From NCBI GenBank assembly GCA_020833085.1, contig JAJHQY010000005.1, positions 1 through 18,428 on the forward strand: a stretch of 18,428 bases of DNA, written 5' to 3'. The stretch is from Desulfurococcaceae archaeon (lineage in GTDB: Archaea > Thermoproteota > Thermoprotei_A > Sulfolobales > Desulfurococcaceae). Positions 13,209-18,428 of this stretch are shown here, one piece after another (within the stretch, counting starts at the first letter, position 1; each line of letters begins with the position of its first letter). The translations under genes and the position numbers were made by a program. The notes beneath the pieces were generated by a model, which had not been told where the DNA came from, searched no databases, and worked only from the letters and a program-made list of their open reading frames with translations.

Positions 13209-13568
13209 GTGTTATTTGTGAAAATATACTTAAAGACGAGGAGTGGAAAGTGGATTCTAGTCAGTAGTAAGCTGGAGCACACAGTCGTGAAGGGTAGGAA
13301 GAGGAGTGTTAAGTATATTCTCGCCGGCGAGTCTGTAGACCCTCCCAGCTACTCGAGTGTTAAGAGCGAAATTGAACTACCAGCTACTATGACTACTAAG
13401 CTCATATCTGCACTCCTCGACAAGAAGAGAGAGAAACTAGTTGTTCTCGTAGAGCCTAAAGACAGTCTACACTACGTGGTCAAAGTCGTTGAGGGAGATC
13501 CAAGTCTAGTTAGTAGCGCGCTCAGCGAACTTACTTCAAAGAGTAAAAGTAGACCCCGTGAAGAGTAG
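13209..13568 (+). CDS. uncharacterised 119-aa protein
   Basis: Not recognised. The start is GTG at 13209 with GAGAGGC eight bases upstream; a GTG three codons later is possible. The product is small, basic and beta-rich at the start (FVKIYLKTRSGKWILVSSKLEHTVVKG, then RSVKYILAGESV), followed by a helix (TMTTKLISALLDKKREKLV), another strand pair (VVLVEPKDSLHYVVKVVEG) and a Ser/Lys-rich tail (SELTSKSKSRPREE). No cysteines, signal peptide or membrane helix. The basic strands and tail would fit nucleic-acid binding, but that is inference. It converges with the CxxC small protein, with 14 bases between stops. Confidence 0.65.
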   Translation: MLFVKIYLKTRSGKWILVSSKLEHTVVKGRKRSVKYILAGESVDPPSYSSVKSEIELPATMTTKLISALLDKKREKLVVLVEPKDSLHYVVKVVEGDPSLVSSALSELTSKSKSRPREE

Positions 13569-13582
13569 TGTTTTGTCGACTT

Positions 13583-13801
13583 CTACCCCGTGGTGCTAGT
13601 AATATGTAGTCTTCGCGTAACTACGAAGTCCTTCTCGCTCCTCTCAATTTTAATTTCCTCGATTTCTCTCCTAGCACCGCAGAGTGGGCACTTGTAGTAC
13701 AGAGAAATCCTGACTATGTCTCCTTTTAGCTTCTCAGACTCGTATGTAAAAACCATTAAGCTCCCATCTCTACTGCACTTAACTCCGGTAGTCTCACTCA
13801 C
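13583..13801 (-). CDS. small zinc-ribbon-like protein
   Basis: A 72-residue protein with one clear knuckle CPLCG (residues 38-42) and a lone cysteine near the N-terminus (VKCSRDGS, C9), preceded and followed by strands (DIVRISLYYK, REIEEIKIERSE, FVVTRRLHI). This is half a zinc ribbon with an irregular first side, or a ribbon using a non-cysteine ligand. The start is GTG at 13801 with GGTG about nine bases upstream. It is divergent from the M24 peptidase. Function unknown; small archaeal zinc-ribbon proteins often act in transcription or translation, which is background and not evidence here. Confidence 0.65.
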   Translation of the reverse strand: MSETTGVKCSRDGSLMVFTYESEKLKGDIVRISLYYKCPLCGARREIEEIKIERSEKDFVVTRRLHITSTTG

Positions 13802-13841
13802 GGGAATTCACCGCACGAAATCACTGTTCCCGGGAAACGAC

Positions 13842-13850
13842 TTTATATTT
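13842..13850 (+). promoter_or_regulatory. TATA box of the M24 peptidase gene
   Basis: TTTATATTT centred near 13846 predicts a start around 13872, almost at GAGGTG (13871-13876). This favours translation from the TTG at 13883, six bases after that site, or leaderless use of GTG 13874. Confidence 0.5.
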
Positions 13851-13873
13851 TCGCGGTATTAAACATAGTTGAG

Positions 13874-14998
13874 GTGCTGTACTTGAAGAGCTCTCTCGAC
13901 AAGCTAGTAGACTTAGCTGAGAGTAAGAATCTCGACGCCCTCATAATTAGTGGTGTAGACAATATTGAATACTTCTTAGACGTGACTGTGGCGGCCGACT
14001 CTCCTCTACTACTCGTGTACGAGAGGAAGGATAACGTAATTTCTCTCTATGTTCCGCTACTCGAGTACTACAGGTACAGGTCTCTACTACCCGGCTATGT
14101 CCATCTCTACGCTCTCTCTAAGACTATGAAGCCGCCAGATATACTAGTTCTAGAAGCTGACTGGAAGGATATTGTAACCTCCGTGACTTCCAAGTGGCAG
14201 AGAGTGGGCGCTGATCTAGCTCATAACAGCCCCCTACAGGCCCTCCTAGTAGAGAGCCTAGGTGAAAAGGCCGTGAATATTTCAAATGACATCTGGAATA
14301 TTCGAGTAGTTAAGAGCGAAAGAGAAATCACGGCTATTAAAGAAGCTGTATCCATTACGTCTGCTGGAATACTAGCAGTACAGGCTAGTGTTGTTGATAA
14401 CGTCACAGAGACGCACTTGGCCGGCGTGTTTGAGCAGACTGTTAGAAGTAAAGGAGTGGAGAAAATGGCCTTTGACCCAATAGTAGCTTTTAAACCGAAT
14501 AACGCGTATCCACACACACTACCCGGCCGTAAAGTCATAAGTAAAAGAGACCTAGTGCTAGTCGATGTGGGCGTTAAGCATCGAGGGAGGTGTAGTGATA
14601 TTACTCGAATGATTATACGTGGCAGGCCTAGTAAAGAGGAGAGGATGAGTCTAGAAGCTGTAGTTGAGGCTCTAGAAGTCGCTATTGACGCTATAACTCC
14701 AGGTATTAAAGCCGAAGACGTGTACAGAGTAGCGTGTAAAGTGCTGGAGAAGTGGGGTCTTAGAGAGAAATTCATACACGGATTGGGTCACGGACTAGGT
14801 GTTGTTGTCCACGAGCCGCCCTATCTGAGAGCCGGCTCTACGACTATTCTAGAGCCAAATATGGTTTTCACTGTAGAGCCCGGAGTGTACTTTAATGGAC
14901 GCTACGGCGTCAGAGTAGAAGACGTCGTAGTAGTCACGAAGCGAAAAGCAAGAGTGCTCTCACAGAACTTGAACAGAGTTCTAGAGGCTATTACTTAG
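13874..14998 (+). CDS. M24 metallopeptidase, Xaa-Pro dipeptidase/aminopeptidase type
   Basis: A 374-residue pita-bread peptidase with an N-terminal creatinase-like domain (about 1-145) and a catalytic domain. All five metal ligands are present: D231 (VLVDVG), D242 (CSDITR), H306 (HGLGHGLGVVVHEPP), E335 (FTVEPGVYF) and E349 (GVRVEDVV). H302 and H313 are the usual supporting histidines. It should remove the N-terminal residue from Xaa-Pro peptides using two divalent metals, in the cytoplasm. The length fits archaeal PepQ/PepP homologues (about 350-380). Start: GTG 13874 or the TTG at 13883, the latter with GAGGTG six bases upstream. It is followed by a T-rich region and a convergent inositol phosphatase gene. 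Confidence 0.92.
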   Translation: MLYLKSSLDKLVDLAESKNLDALIISGVDNIEYFLDVTVAADSPLLLVYERKDNVISLYVPLLEYYRYRSLLPGYVHLYALSKTMKPPDILVLEADWKDIVTSVTSKWQRVGADLAHNSPLQALLVESLGEKAVNISNDIWNIRVVKSEREITAIKEAVSITSAGILAVQASVVDNVTETHLAGVFEQTVRSKGVEKMAFDPIVAFKPNNAYPHTLPGRKVISKRDLVLVDVGVKHRGRCSDITRMIIRGRPSKEERMSLEAVVEALEVAIDAITPGIKAEDVYRVACKVLEKWGLREKFIHGLGHGLGVVVHEPPYLRAGSTTILEPNMVFTVEPGVYFNGRYGVRVEDVVVVTKRKARVLSQNLNRVLEAIT

Positions 14999-15002
14999 CC
15001 TC

Positions 15003-15082
15003 TACTTTTCTCGCCTACTCGCTCTTTCCGCTCACGCTGTTTAAACTACTTTTTTACACTATACTTTTCACACTATTATGTG
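15003..15082 (+). terminator. T-rich 3' region between convergent genes
   Basis: Downstream of the peptidase stop there are T-runs at 15006-15009 and 15050-15055, then ACTTTTC. A small ACAC-TATTAT-GTGT hairpin near 15071-15084 precedes TATATTTT. This fits archaeal T-run termination on the + strand. The - strand side has no comparable T-run. Confidence 0.45.
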
Positions 15083-15880
15083 TTATATTTTGTCTAGAAC
15101 ACTCAGCAGGGGGCTCCGAGGACTTGCTACTACGACTTTGTCTATTGTCTGTAATTCCGTAGTGCTGATTTGACTCAAAGGGGGTTGAGTGTACGTGTAG
15201 GCGCCAAGCACACGTGCTATAGTGAGAGCGACCGCTAAGTCTACGTTGCGCACTCTACCCGTCAGGTGCGCGAATTGCCCAATAAAGCCCAGTGCCGCGT
15301 ATGAGGCCTCTAGCGAGGCCGCTCCCATAGTCCTCGTCTTCAACTTCAAACCAGCTCTAGTAAAGGCCTCCATCACGACCTGGAGAACACTAGGGTCTTC
15401 AGTGTATATGGATAAAACCTCCAGCCCCTTGTCCAGACGGCTCTGCACTTCTACTCTATTGTAGTATACCCTCTCATTACAGTACTCAATTACCTCGCCC
15501 GTGAACACGCCAGTTACATTTCCATAGAGAGCCCTAGTTATGTCTCCTACGTGAGCCGGGTAAACAGCCAGCGAGACGGCGAAAAATGGTATTCTCAGAG
15601 TGTAGTTTAAACTCCCGTCGAGCGGGTCTACAACGACCACGTACTCGGGCTTATCTACGAGCTTTCTAAGCCCCCTCTCCTCCGCTAAAACCCACGCCTT
15701 AAAACCCGCGCTGGCAACTTGGTCTACTATGTAGTCCTCAACTAGCAAGTCAATTCTCCTCGAGACGTCGCCAAAAGCCCCCTTACCAACAACTTCAACA
15801 TAGTAGTCAATTCCGTAGTACTCTCTGAGTAAATTACCCGCGTCTTCAACGATTTTTCTAAACACTTTACAATTATCCAC
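15083..15880 (-). CDS. inositol monophosphatase family protein (SuhB/FBPase type)
   Basis: A 265-residue Mg-dependent sugar/inositol phosphatase. Metal-site motifs: AEERG with E67/E68; DPLDGSLNY with D85, D88, G89 and S90; and D214 in RNVDLAVAL, where the family usually has W-D-x-A (here Asn-Val precede the Asp). The archaeal members often hydrolyse both inositol 1-phosphate and fructose 1,6-bisphosphate. Because ino1 is in the same window, dephosphorylation of its product to myo-inositol is a reasonable role; fructose bisphosphatase is the alternative. The GTG start is preceded by GGTGGTG. CTATATAACC about 30-40 bases upstream on the - strand (15917-15908) is its likely TATA. Confidence 0.88.
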   Translation of the reverse strand: MDNCKVFRKIVEDAGNLLREYYGIDYYVEVVGKGAFGDVSRRIDLLVEDYIVDQVASAGFKAWVLAEERGLRKLVDKPEYVVVVDPLDGSLNYTLRIPFFAVSLAVYPAHVGDITRALYGNVTGVFTGEVIEYCNERVYYNRVEVQSRLDKGLEVLSIYTEDPSVLQVVMEAFTRAGLKLKTRTMGAASLEASYAALGFIGQFAHLTGRVRNVDLAVALTIARVLGAYTYTQPPLSQISTTELQTIDKVVVASPRSPLLSVLDKI

Positions 15881-15907
15881 TCACACCACCACTAGTAGTC
15901 GTCTCTA

Positions 15908-15954
15908 GGTTATATAGTAGAGTGAGCGTTTTCAGCTATTAACCGAAACACTCT
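15908..15954. promoter_or_regulatory. divergent promoter and dyad upstream of the THUMP-like/orc1 cluster
   Basis: GGTTATATAG serves as a TATA for suhB on the - strand and perhaps for the + strand. AGAGTG (15919-15924) and CACTCT (15949-15954) are perfect arms 24 bases apart; directly inside the right arm GAAA can pair with TTTC (15930-15933). A second TATA-like TCTAAATAC (15952-15960) adjoins the right arm. This may be an operator for the cluster that includes orc1/cdc6. Confidence 0.4.
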
Positions 15955-15968
15955 AAATACGTGCGGGA

Positions 15969-16505
15969 GTGGCGAGCGCTTACATGGAAGCCGCTGAATG
16001 CCCAGAGCCCAGCAGACCCGTGTTGCTGGTTACGTGTAGGAGTAGTAGTGATCTCTGCGAGCACGAAGTGGGAAACGTCTTGTTTATTAAAGACCCCTGC
16101 GTCAGAGTTGAAAAGACCCGCTTCCCGGGCGTCTTACTAGTATATAGTGTTCTAGACGTGAATACTGCCTACCGCGCTACTAGCTTTAGGGAGTACGGCT
16201 TCGTGGAGTTAATTGTCCCCATACACTGCACGAGCACATTACCGGTAACACGGCCTTTTCTAGAAGAGTGCCTCAGTAGGCTTCTCAGAGAGGGCGGTGA
16301 AGTAAAAGTAAAGGTGCGAGCAAGAGGAGTGAGAGGTGTGAGTAGCGAGGTCTACAAACTAGTACTTCAAGTACTGAGAGAACGCGGTATTACTACTTCG
16401 AGTAAGAGCCCTCTCTGCCTCTTCCTGGAGATAATTGAGAGCGCTGTTTACCTGGGAGTTGGCTCCTGTAAGCCGGTTTTTAAAGCATCTACTATGAATA
16501 GTTGA
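15969..16505 (+). CDS. THUMP-like predicted RNA-binding protein
   Basis: A 178-residue product. The N-terminal half is an alpha/beta region (RPVLLVTCRSSSDLCEHEVGNVLF, GVLLVYSVLDVNTAY). The C-terminal half resembles the THUMP fold found in tRNA-modifying proteins and in Tan1-like proteins (COG1818): RPFLEECLSRLLREGGEVKVKVRARGVRG, then EVYKLVLQVLRERG, then FLEIIESAVYLGVGSC. If correct it binds tRNA, perhaps assisting N4-acetylcytidine or thio-modification; no catalytic domain is attached. The start is GTG at 15969 or the ATG five codons later. Its stop overlaps the orc1/cdc6 start (TTGA), so the two are co-expressed. The family call is by pattern and is moderate. Confidence 0.55.
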   Translation: MASAYMEAAECPEPSRPVLLVTCRSSSDLCEHEVGNVLFIKDPCVRVEKTRFPGVLLVYSVLDVNTAYRATSFREYGFVELIVPIHCTSTLPVTRPFLEECLSRLLREGGEVKVKVRARGVRGVSSEVYKLVLQVLRERGITTSSKSPLCLFLEIIESAVYLGVGSCKPVFKASTMNS

Positions 16506-17764
16506 GTGAAAGTGTTGGTGTTTTCAGCGTGTCTATAGACGCGTGGAGAATAGTTGAGGAAGAGCTCGGCAAGCCCTCTATATTTAAGAGTAGAGAGAGC
16601 CTCTCACCAGAACACTTGCCAGATAAACTACCTCACCGTGAAAACGAGTTGAGAACTCTCGTCTCGTACTTTAAACACCTAGTTACTAATCCAGGAGTAA
16701 TCTCTCAGAGAGTACTAATTGTCGGGGGAGTTGGAACGGGCAAGACCGCTCTCTCGAGGTTATTTGGTAGGAGCTTTACTAGGTTTGCGAGAGAGAAGGG
16801 GTATAATGTAGCCTACGTGCACGTAAACTGCCACAGGAGTAGAACGCTCTTCAACGTCATATACGATGTAGCTATGCAGTTGGCTATACCACTACCACCG
16901 CGCGGACTCTCAGCTAAAGAGATGTACGATGCCCTACTCTCATACCTCAGCGAGCTGGGACTCTACGTCATAGTGGCACTCGACGAGTTTCACTACTTCG
17001 CTAGCGTCGCGGGCAATGACGCTGTGTACTTCTTGACTAGAACATATGACGCGTTTGAGGGGGCTAAACACATAAACTTCATATTCATAGCTAGCGACAC
17101 CTCTAAACTCGCTTTTCTCGACCCCGCAACTGAAGGCTACTTACTGAGACACTTTATTAAACTAGAGCCTTACACCTCGCAACAACTGTACGATATACTG
17201 AAATACAGAGCTGAGATCTCTCTCTACGAGGGGACGTACGACGATGAGGTCTTAAAGTTCATAGCGAGCTATGAAGGCGTTGACATGGGTGGAGGGGGTA
17301 ACGCTAGACACGCTTTGGAAATACTACTACTAGCAGGTGACATCGCTGAGAGAGAGGGGGCTAAGAGGATTACTCTAGAACACGTGAGGAGGGCTATTAC
17401 AAGTCTTTCGCGCGAGCTTGTAAATGTAAGCGAGGCTCTGAACGCCTTGACACTACACGAGCTCCTCGTCTTACTGAGTATTGTTAAGCTACTGAGACGC
17501 ACGGGGAAGAGAGAGGTCAAAATGGGAGAAGTGGAGGCTGAGTATAGGACTATTTGCGACCTCTACGGAGAAGTCCCCCGAAAGCACACTCAACTATATG
17601 AGTACATTCAGACGCTCTCTAAAGCCAATATCATACACGCCTACCCAAGTGGTAGGGGTCAGCGGGGGAGGACGACAATGATCACTATACACTACGGCCC
17701 TCTCGACGCTCTGGAGAAACTAGTACTAGAACTAATTGAGAGGAGAAGGAAACTTGAAGCGTAG
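16502..17764 (+). CDS. cdc6: Orc1/Cdc6 replication initiator
   Basis: A 420-residue AAA+ ATPase that recognises archaeal replication origins and loads MCM. Order: the ORC-type segment LPDKLPHRENELRTL (about 39-53), Walker A GGVGTGKT (75-82), Walker B VIVALDE (156-162, D161/E162), sensor 1 FIFIASDTSKLAF (about 193-204), the lid with sensor-2 R268 in GGGGNARHALEILLLAGDIAEREG, then a winged-helix DNA-binding domain (about 314-415: LTLHELLVLLSIVKLL, YEYIQTLSKANIIHAY, wing GRGQRGRTTMITI). Length and layout are complete. It starts at a TTG overlapping the previous stop by four bases and is followed by an overlapping small winged-helix gene. Archaeal cdc6 genes are often near an origin, but no origin box is recognisable here. 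Which paralogue it is cannot be told. Confidence 0.93.
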   Translation: MSESVGVFSVSIDAWRIVEEELGKPSIFKSRESLSPEHLPDKLPHRENELRTLVSYFKHLVTNPGVISQRVLIVGGVGTGKTALSRLFGRSFTRFAREKGYNVAYVHVNCHRSRTLFNVIYDVAMQLAIPLPPRGLSAKEMYDALLSYLSELGLYVIVALDEFHYFASVAGNDAVYFLTRTYDAFEGAKHINFIFIASDTSKLAFLDPATEGYLLRHFIKLEPYTSQQLYDILKYRAEISLYEGTYDDEVLKFIASYEGVDMGGGGNARHALEILLLAGDIAEREGAKRITLEHVRRAITSLSRELVNVSEALNALTLHELLVLLSIVKLLRRTGKREVKMGEVEAEYRTICDLYGEVPRKHTQLYEYIQTLSKANIIHAYPSGRGQRGRTTMITIHYGPLDALEKLVLELIERRRKLEA

Positions 17765-17975
17765 AAACGAAGACCGCGAAAAACTAGTACTAAGTGCTCT
17801 GAGAGAGCTAGGCGAGGCTAATATTAACGCGCTGAGGAGAAAGACGAATTTAAACTACTACGTGCTTGTTAGAGTACTTGAAAACCTCGTGTCACGTGGT
17901 GTTGTAGTAGAGAAGAGAATTGGCCGCCTCAGAGTTTTCACTGCGAAGTCAACTGGTGATCAGCGTACTGCTTAA
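17754..17975 (+). CDS. small winged-helix DNA-binding protein after cdc6
   Basis: About 73 residues. A single winged helix: REKLVLSALRELGEANINALRRKTNLN, YYVLVRVLENLVSRGVVVEKRI, and a short wing GRLRVFTAK. The TTG at 17754 is preferred because GAGAGGAGAAGG lies just before it; a TTG at 17736 would add six residues but sits on that site. It overlaps the end of cdc6 and is likely translated with it. It may regulate the cluster or assist DNA binding; neither is shown. Its 3' end overlaps the opposing six-cysteine gene by 38 bases. Confidence 0.68.
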   Translation: MKRRNEDREKLVLSALRELGEANINALRRKTNLNYYVLVRVLENLVSRGVVVEKRIGRLRVFTAKSTGDQRTA

Positions 17976-18210
17976 ATGGGCAAGTAGACCAGTAGGCAAT
18001 GCACTTCTTAACAGCTGAGCGGGTCAAGTACCTCTCCGTTACTTTGCAGTAAGCAATACAGACGACTTCCGGCTCTCGACCGTACTCAATAACCTCAAAA
18101 TAGGGGCACTCACTCCTCTCACTACACGAAGATAGCGCGTGAATAGGTAAGTATATCTCTCTAGGCTTACTACTCGAAGACATAGTAGTATCCCACTCTT
18201 CATTCACCAT
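17938..18210 (-). CDS. six-cysteine small protein (metal or Fe-S candidate)
   Basis: A 90-residue product with cysteines C29, C35, C51, C55, C70 and C77. Two similar elements stand out, ECPYFE at 34-39 and TCPFKQ at 76-81, with CIAYC and KKCIAYW between. The arrangement suggests an Fe-S cluster or zinc centre. The N-terminal 25 residues are Ser-rich and could start later, at the ATG encoding MSSSSKPREIYL. AGTATTAG near 18236-18240 would give a leaderless or near-leaderless message for the ATG at 18210. No family is recognised. Its 3' end overlaps the winged-helix gene on the other strand. Confidence 0.62.
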   Translation of the reverse strand: MVNEEWDTTMSSSSKPREIYLPIHALSSCSERSECPYFEVIEYGREPEVVCIAYCKVTERYLTRSAVKKCIAYWSTCPFKQYADHQLTSQ

Positions 18211-18307
18211 TAAACCTTTAATACCCTTAACACTAATACTCCTCTGGAGAGAAGGGCCCGAACCGCAAGTCGTGTGGAGCCTAGGCCACGAGCAGGTAGT
18301 AAGAGTG
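18211..18307 (+). other. leader region of tRNA-His without a TATA box at the usual distance
   Basis: No TATA-like sequence lies 25-40 bases before the tRNA. The nearest candidate, CTTTAATACC near 18214-18222, would start an RNA about 63 bases upstream of the tRNA. That leader contains TCGTG...CACGA arms (18278-18301 region) and AAGGGCCCG (18252-18260), complementary to CGGGCCCTT at the tRNA 3' end (18400-18408). Confidence 0.4.
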
Positions 18308-18405
18308 GCCCGGGTAGCTCAGCCTGGTAGAGCGCCGGGCTGTGGACCCCCGAGATGATGGGGGCGGGTACCCGGAGGTCCCGGGTTCAAATCCCGGCCC
18401 GGGCC
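18308..18405 (+). tRNA. tRNA-His (GUG) with a 24-nt intron
   Basis: Cloverleaf: acceptor GCCCGGG/CCCGGGC, T8 A9, D arm GCTC-AGCCTGGTA-GAGC, anticodon stem CCGGG/CCCGG with loop CTGTGG..A (anticodon GTG at 18342-18344), variable AGGTC, T arm CCGGG-TTCAAAT-CCCGG, discriminator C73. A G at 18307 can serve as the encoded G-1 opposite C73, the histidine identity pair. The intron is 18346-18369, at the canonical position after base 37; its ends ACCC and GGGT are complementary, as needed for a bulge-helix-bulge. CCA is not encoded. The mature RNA is 74 nt, plus G-1. Confidence 0.94.
18346..18369 (+). other. tRNA-His intron, position 37/38
   Basis: Twenty-four bases starting ACCCCCG and ending GGCGGGT. 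A one-base shift to the right is equally compatible with the sequence because an A lies at both junctions. The 5' ACCC pairs with the 3' GGGT, and CCCC(C) can pair with the GGGGG inside. It is expected to be removed by the archaeal tRNA splicing endonuclease. Confidence 0.85.
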
Positions 18406-18428
18406 CTTTACACTCATAAACATAGCTA

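Noticed and set aside
14221..14775. A 184-codon - strand frame opposite the M24 peptidase.
   Set aside because: Antisense to the catalytic domain with all metal ligands; its Ser/Thr/Leu-rich product is typical of a mirror frame of an archaeal gene.
15881..15968. Replication origin beside cdc6.
   Set aside because: The gap is only 88 bp with no recognisable origin recognition box or long AT-rich unwinding element; the dyad is better read as promoter-related.
18346..18369. GATGATG inside the tRNA-His intron as a C box of an intronic guide RNA.
   Set aside because: The 24-nt intron is too short to hold guide sequences and a D box.
1..18428. Frequent ACTAGTAGT/ACTACTAGT-type words across the window as a dispersed repeat.
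   Set aside because: They occur in coding frames as Thr/Ser/Val/Leu codons preferred by this genome and show no regular spacing.

Overview
The window reads as a chromosomal segment of a hyperthermophilic crenarchaeon (Thermoproteota, probably Desulfurococcales-like; I cannot fix the genus). The grounds are an archaeal large primase subunit, an Orc1/Cdc6 initiator, an archaeal AspRS, an archaeal inositol-phosphate synthase, TATA boxes about 25 bp from start sites, leaderless or GAGG-led mRNAs, frequent TTG/GTG starts, AGA/AGG arginine codons, an intron-containing tRNA-His and tRNAs without encoded CCA. I see no insertion sequence, CRISPR array or clear foreign island.

Left part (1-3,960, mostly - strand): the 5' part of priL runs off the left edge. 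Before it lies a 206-bp gap with a candidate C/D-box sRNA, then an unrecognised 170-aa protein directly abutting a transmembrane winged-helix regulator. A divergent unrecognised 210-aa gene follows, then a small Cys-motif protein coupled to a YkgJ-type CxxCxxCC protein. Centre-left (3,989-8,983): an aldo/keto reductase converges on a radical SAM enzyme. The radical SAM gene is divergent from an Lrp/AsnC-like regulator across a shared TATA flanked by a dyad. Then comes the operon padR-like > ino1 > adk > 90-aa ORF.

Centre-right (9,095-12,862, - strand): a leaderless aspS, the initiator tRNA-Met enclosed by a 9-bp outer inverted repeat, and an aminotransferase-serA pair for serine synthesis. 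A 346-bp non-coding gap follows, holding a second candidate small RNA and several dyads. Right part (13,200-18,428): two small unrecognised proteins, one with one zinc-knuckle CxxC pair, an M24 peptidase, a SuhB-type inositol phosphatase, and a tightly packed THUMP-like > orc1/cdc6 > winged-helix cluster. A six-Cys small protein and an intron-bearing tRNA-His close the window.

Functional themes are replication (priL, orc1/cdc6), inositol phosphate metabolism (ino1 and suhB-like, about 7 kb apart), serine biosynthesis, and translation. The most unusual signals are non-coding: two gaps carry nearly the same D'/C'-like 14-mer, and both tRNA genes have perfect 9-bp complementarities outside the normal cloverleaf.
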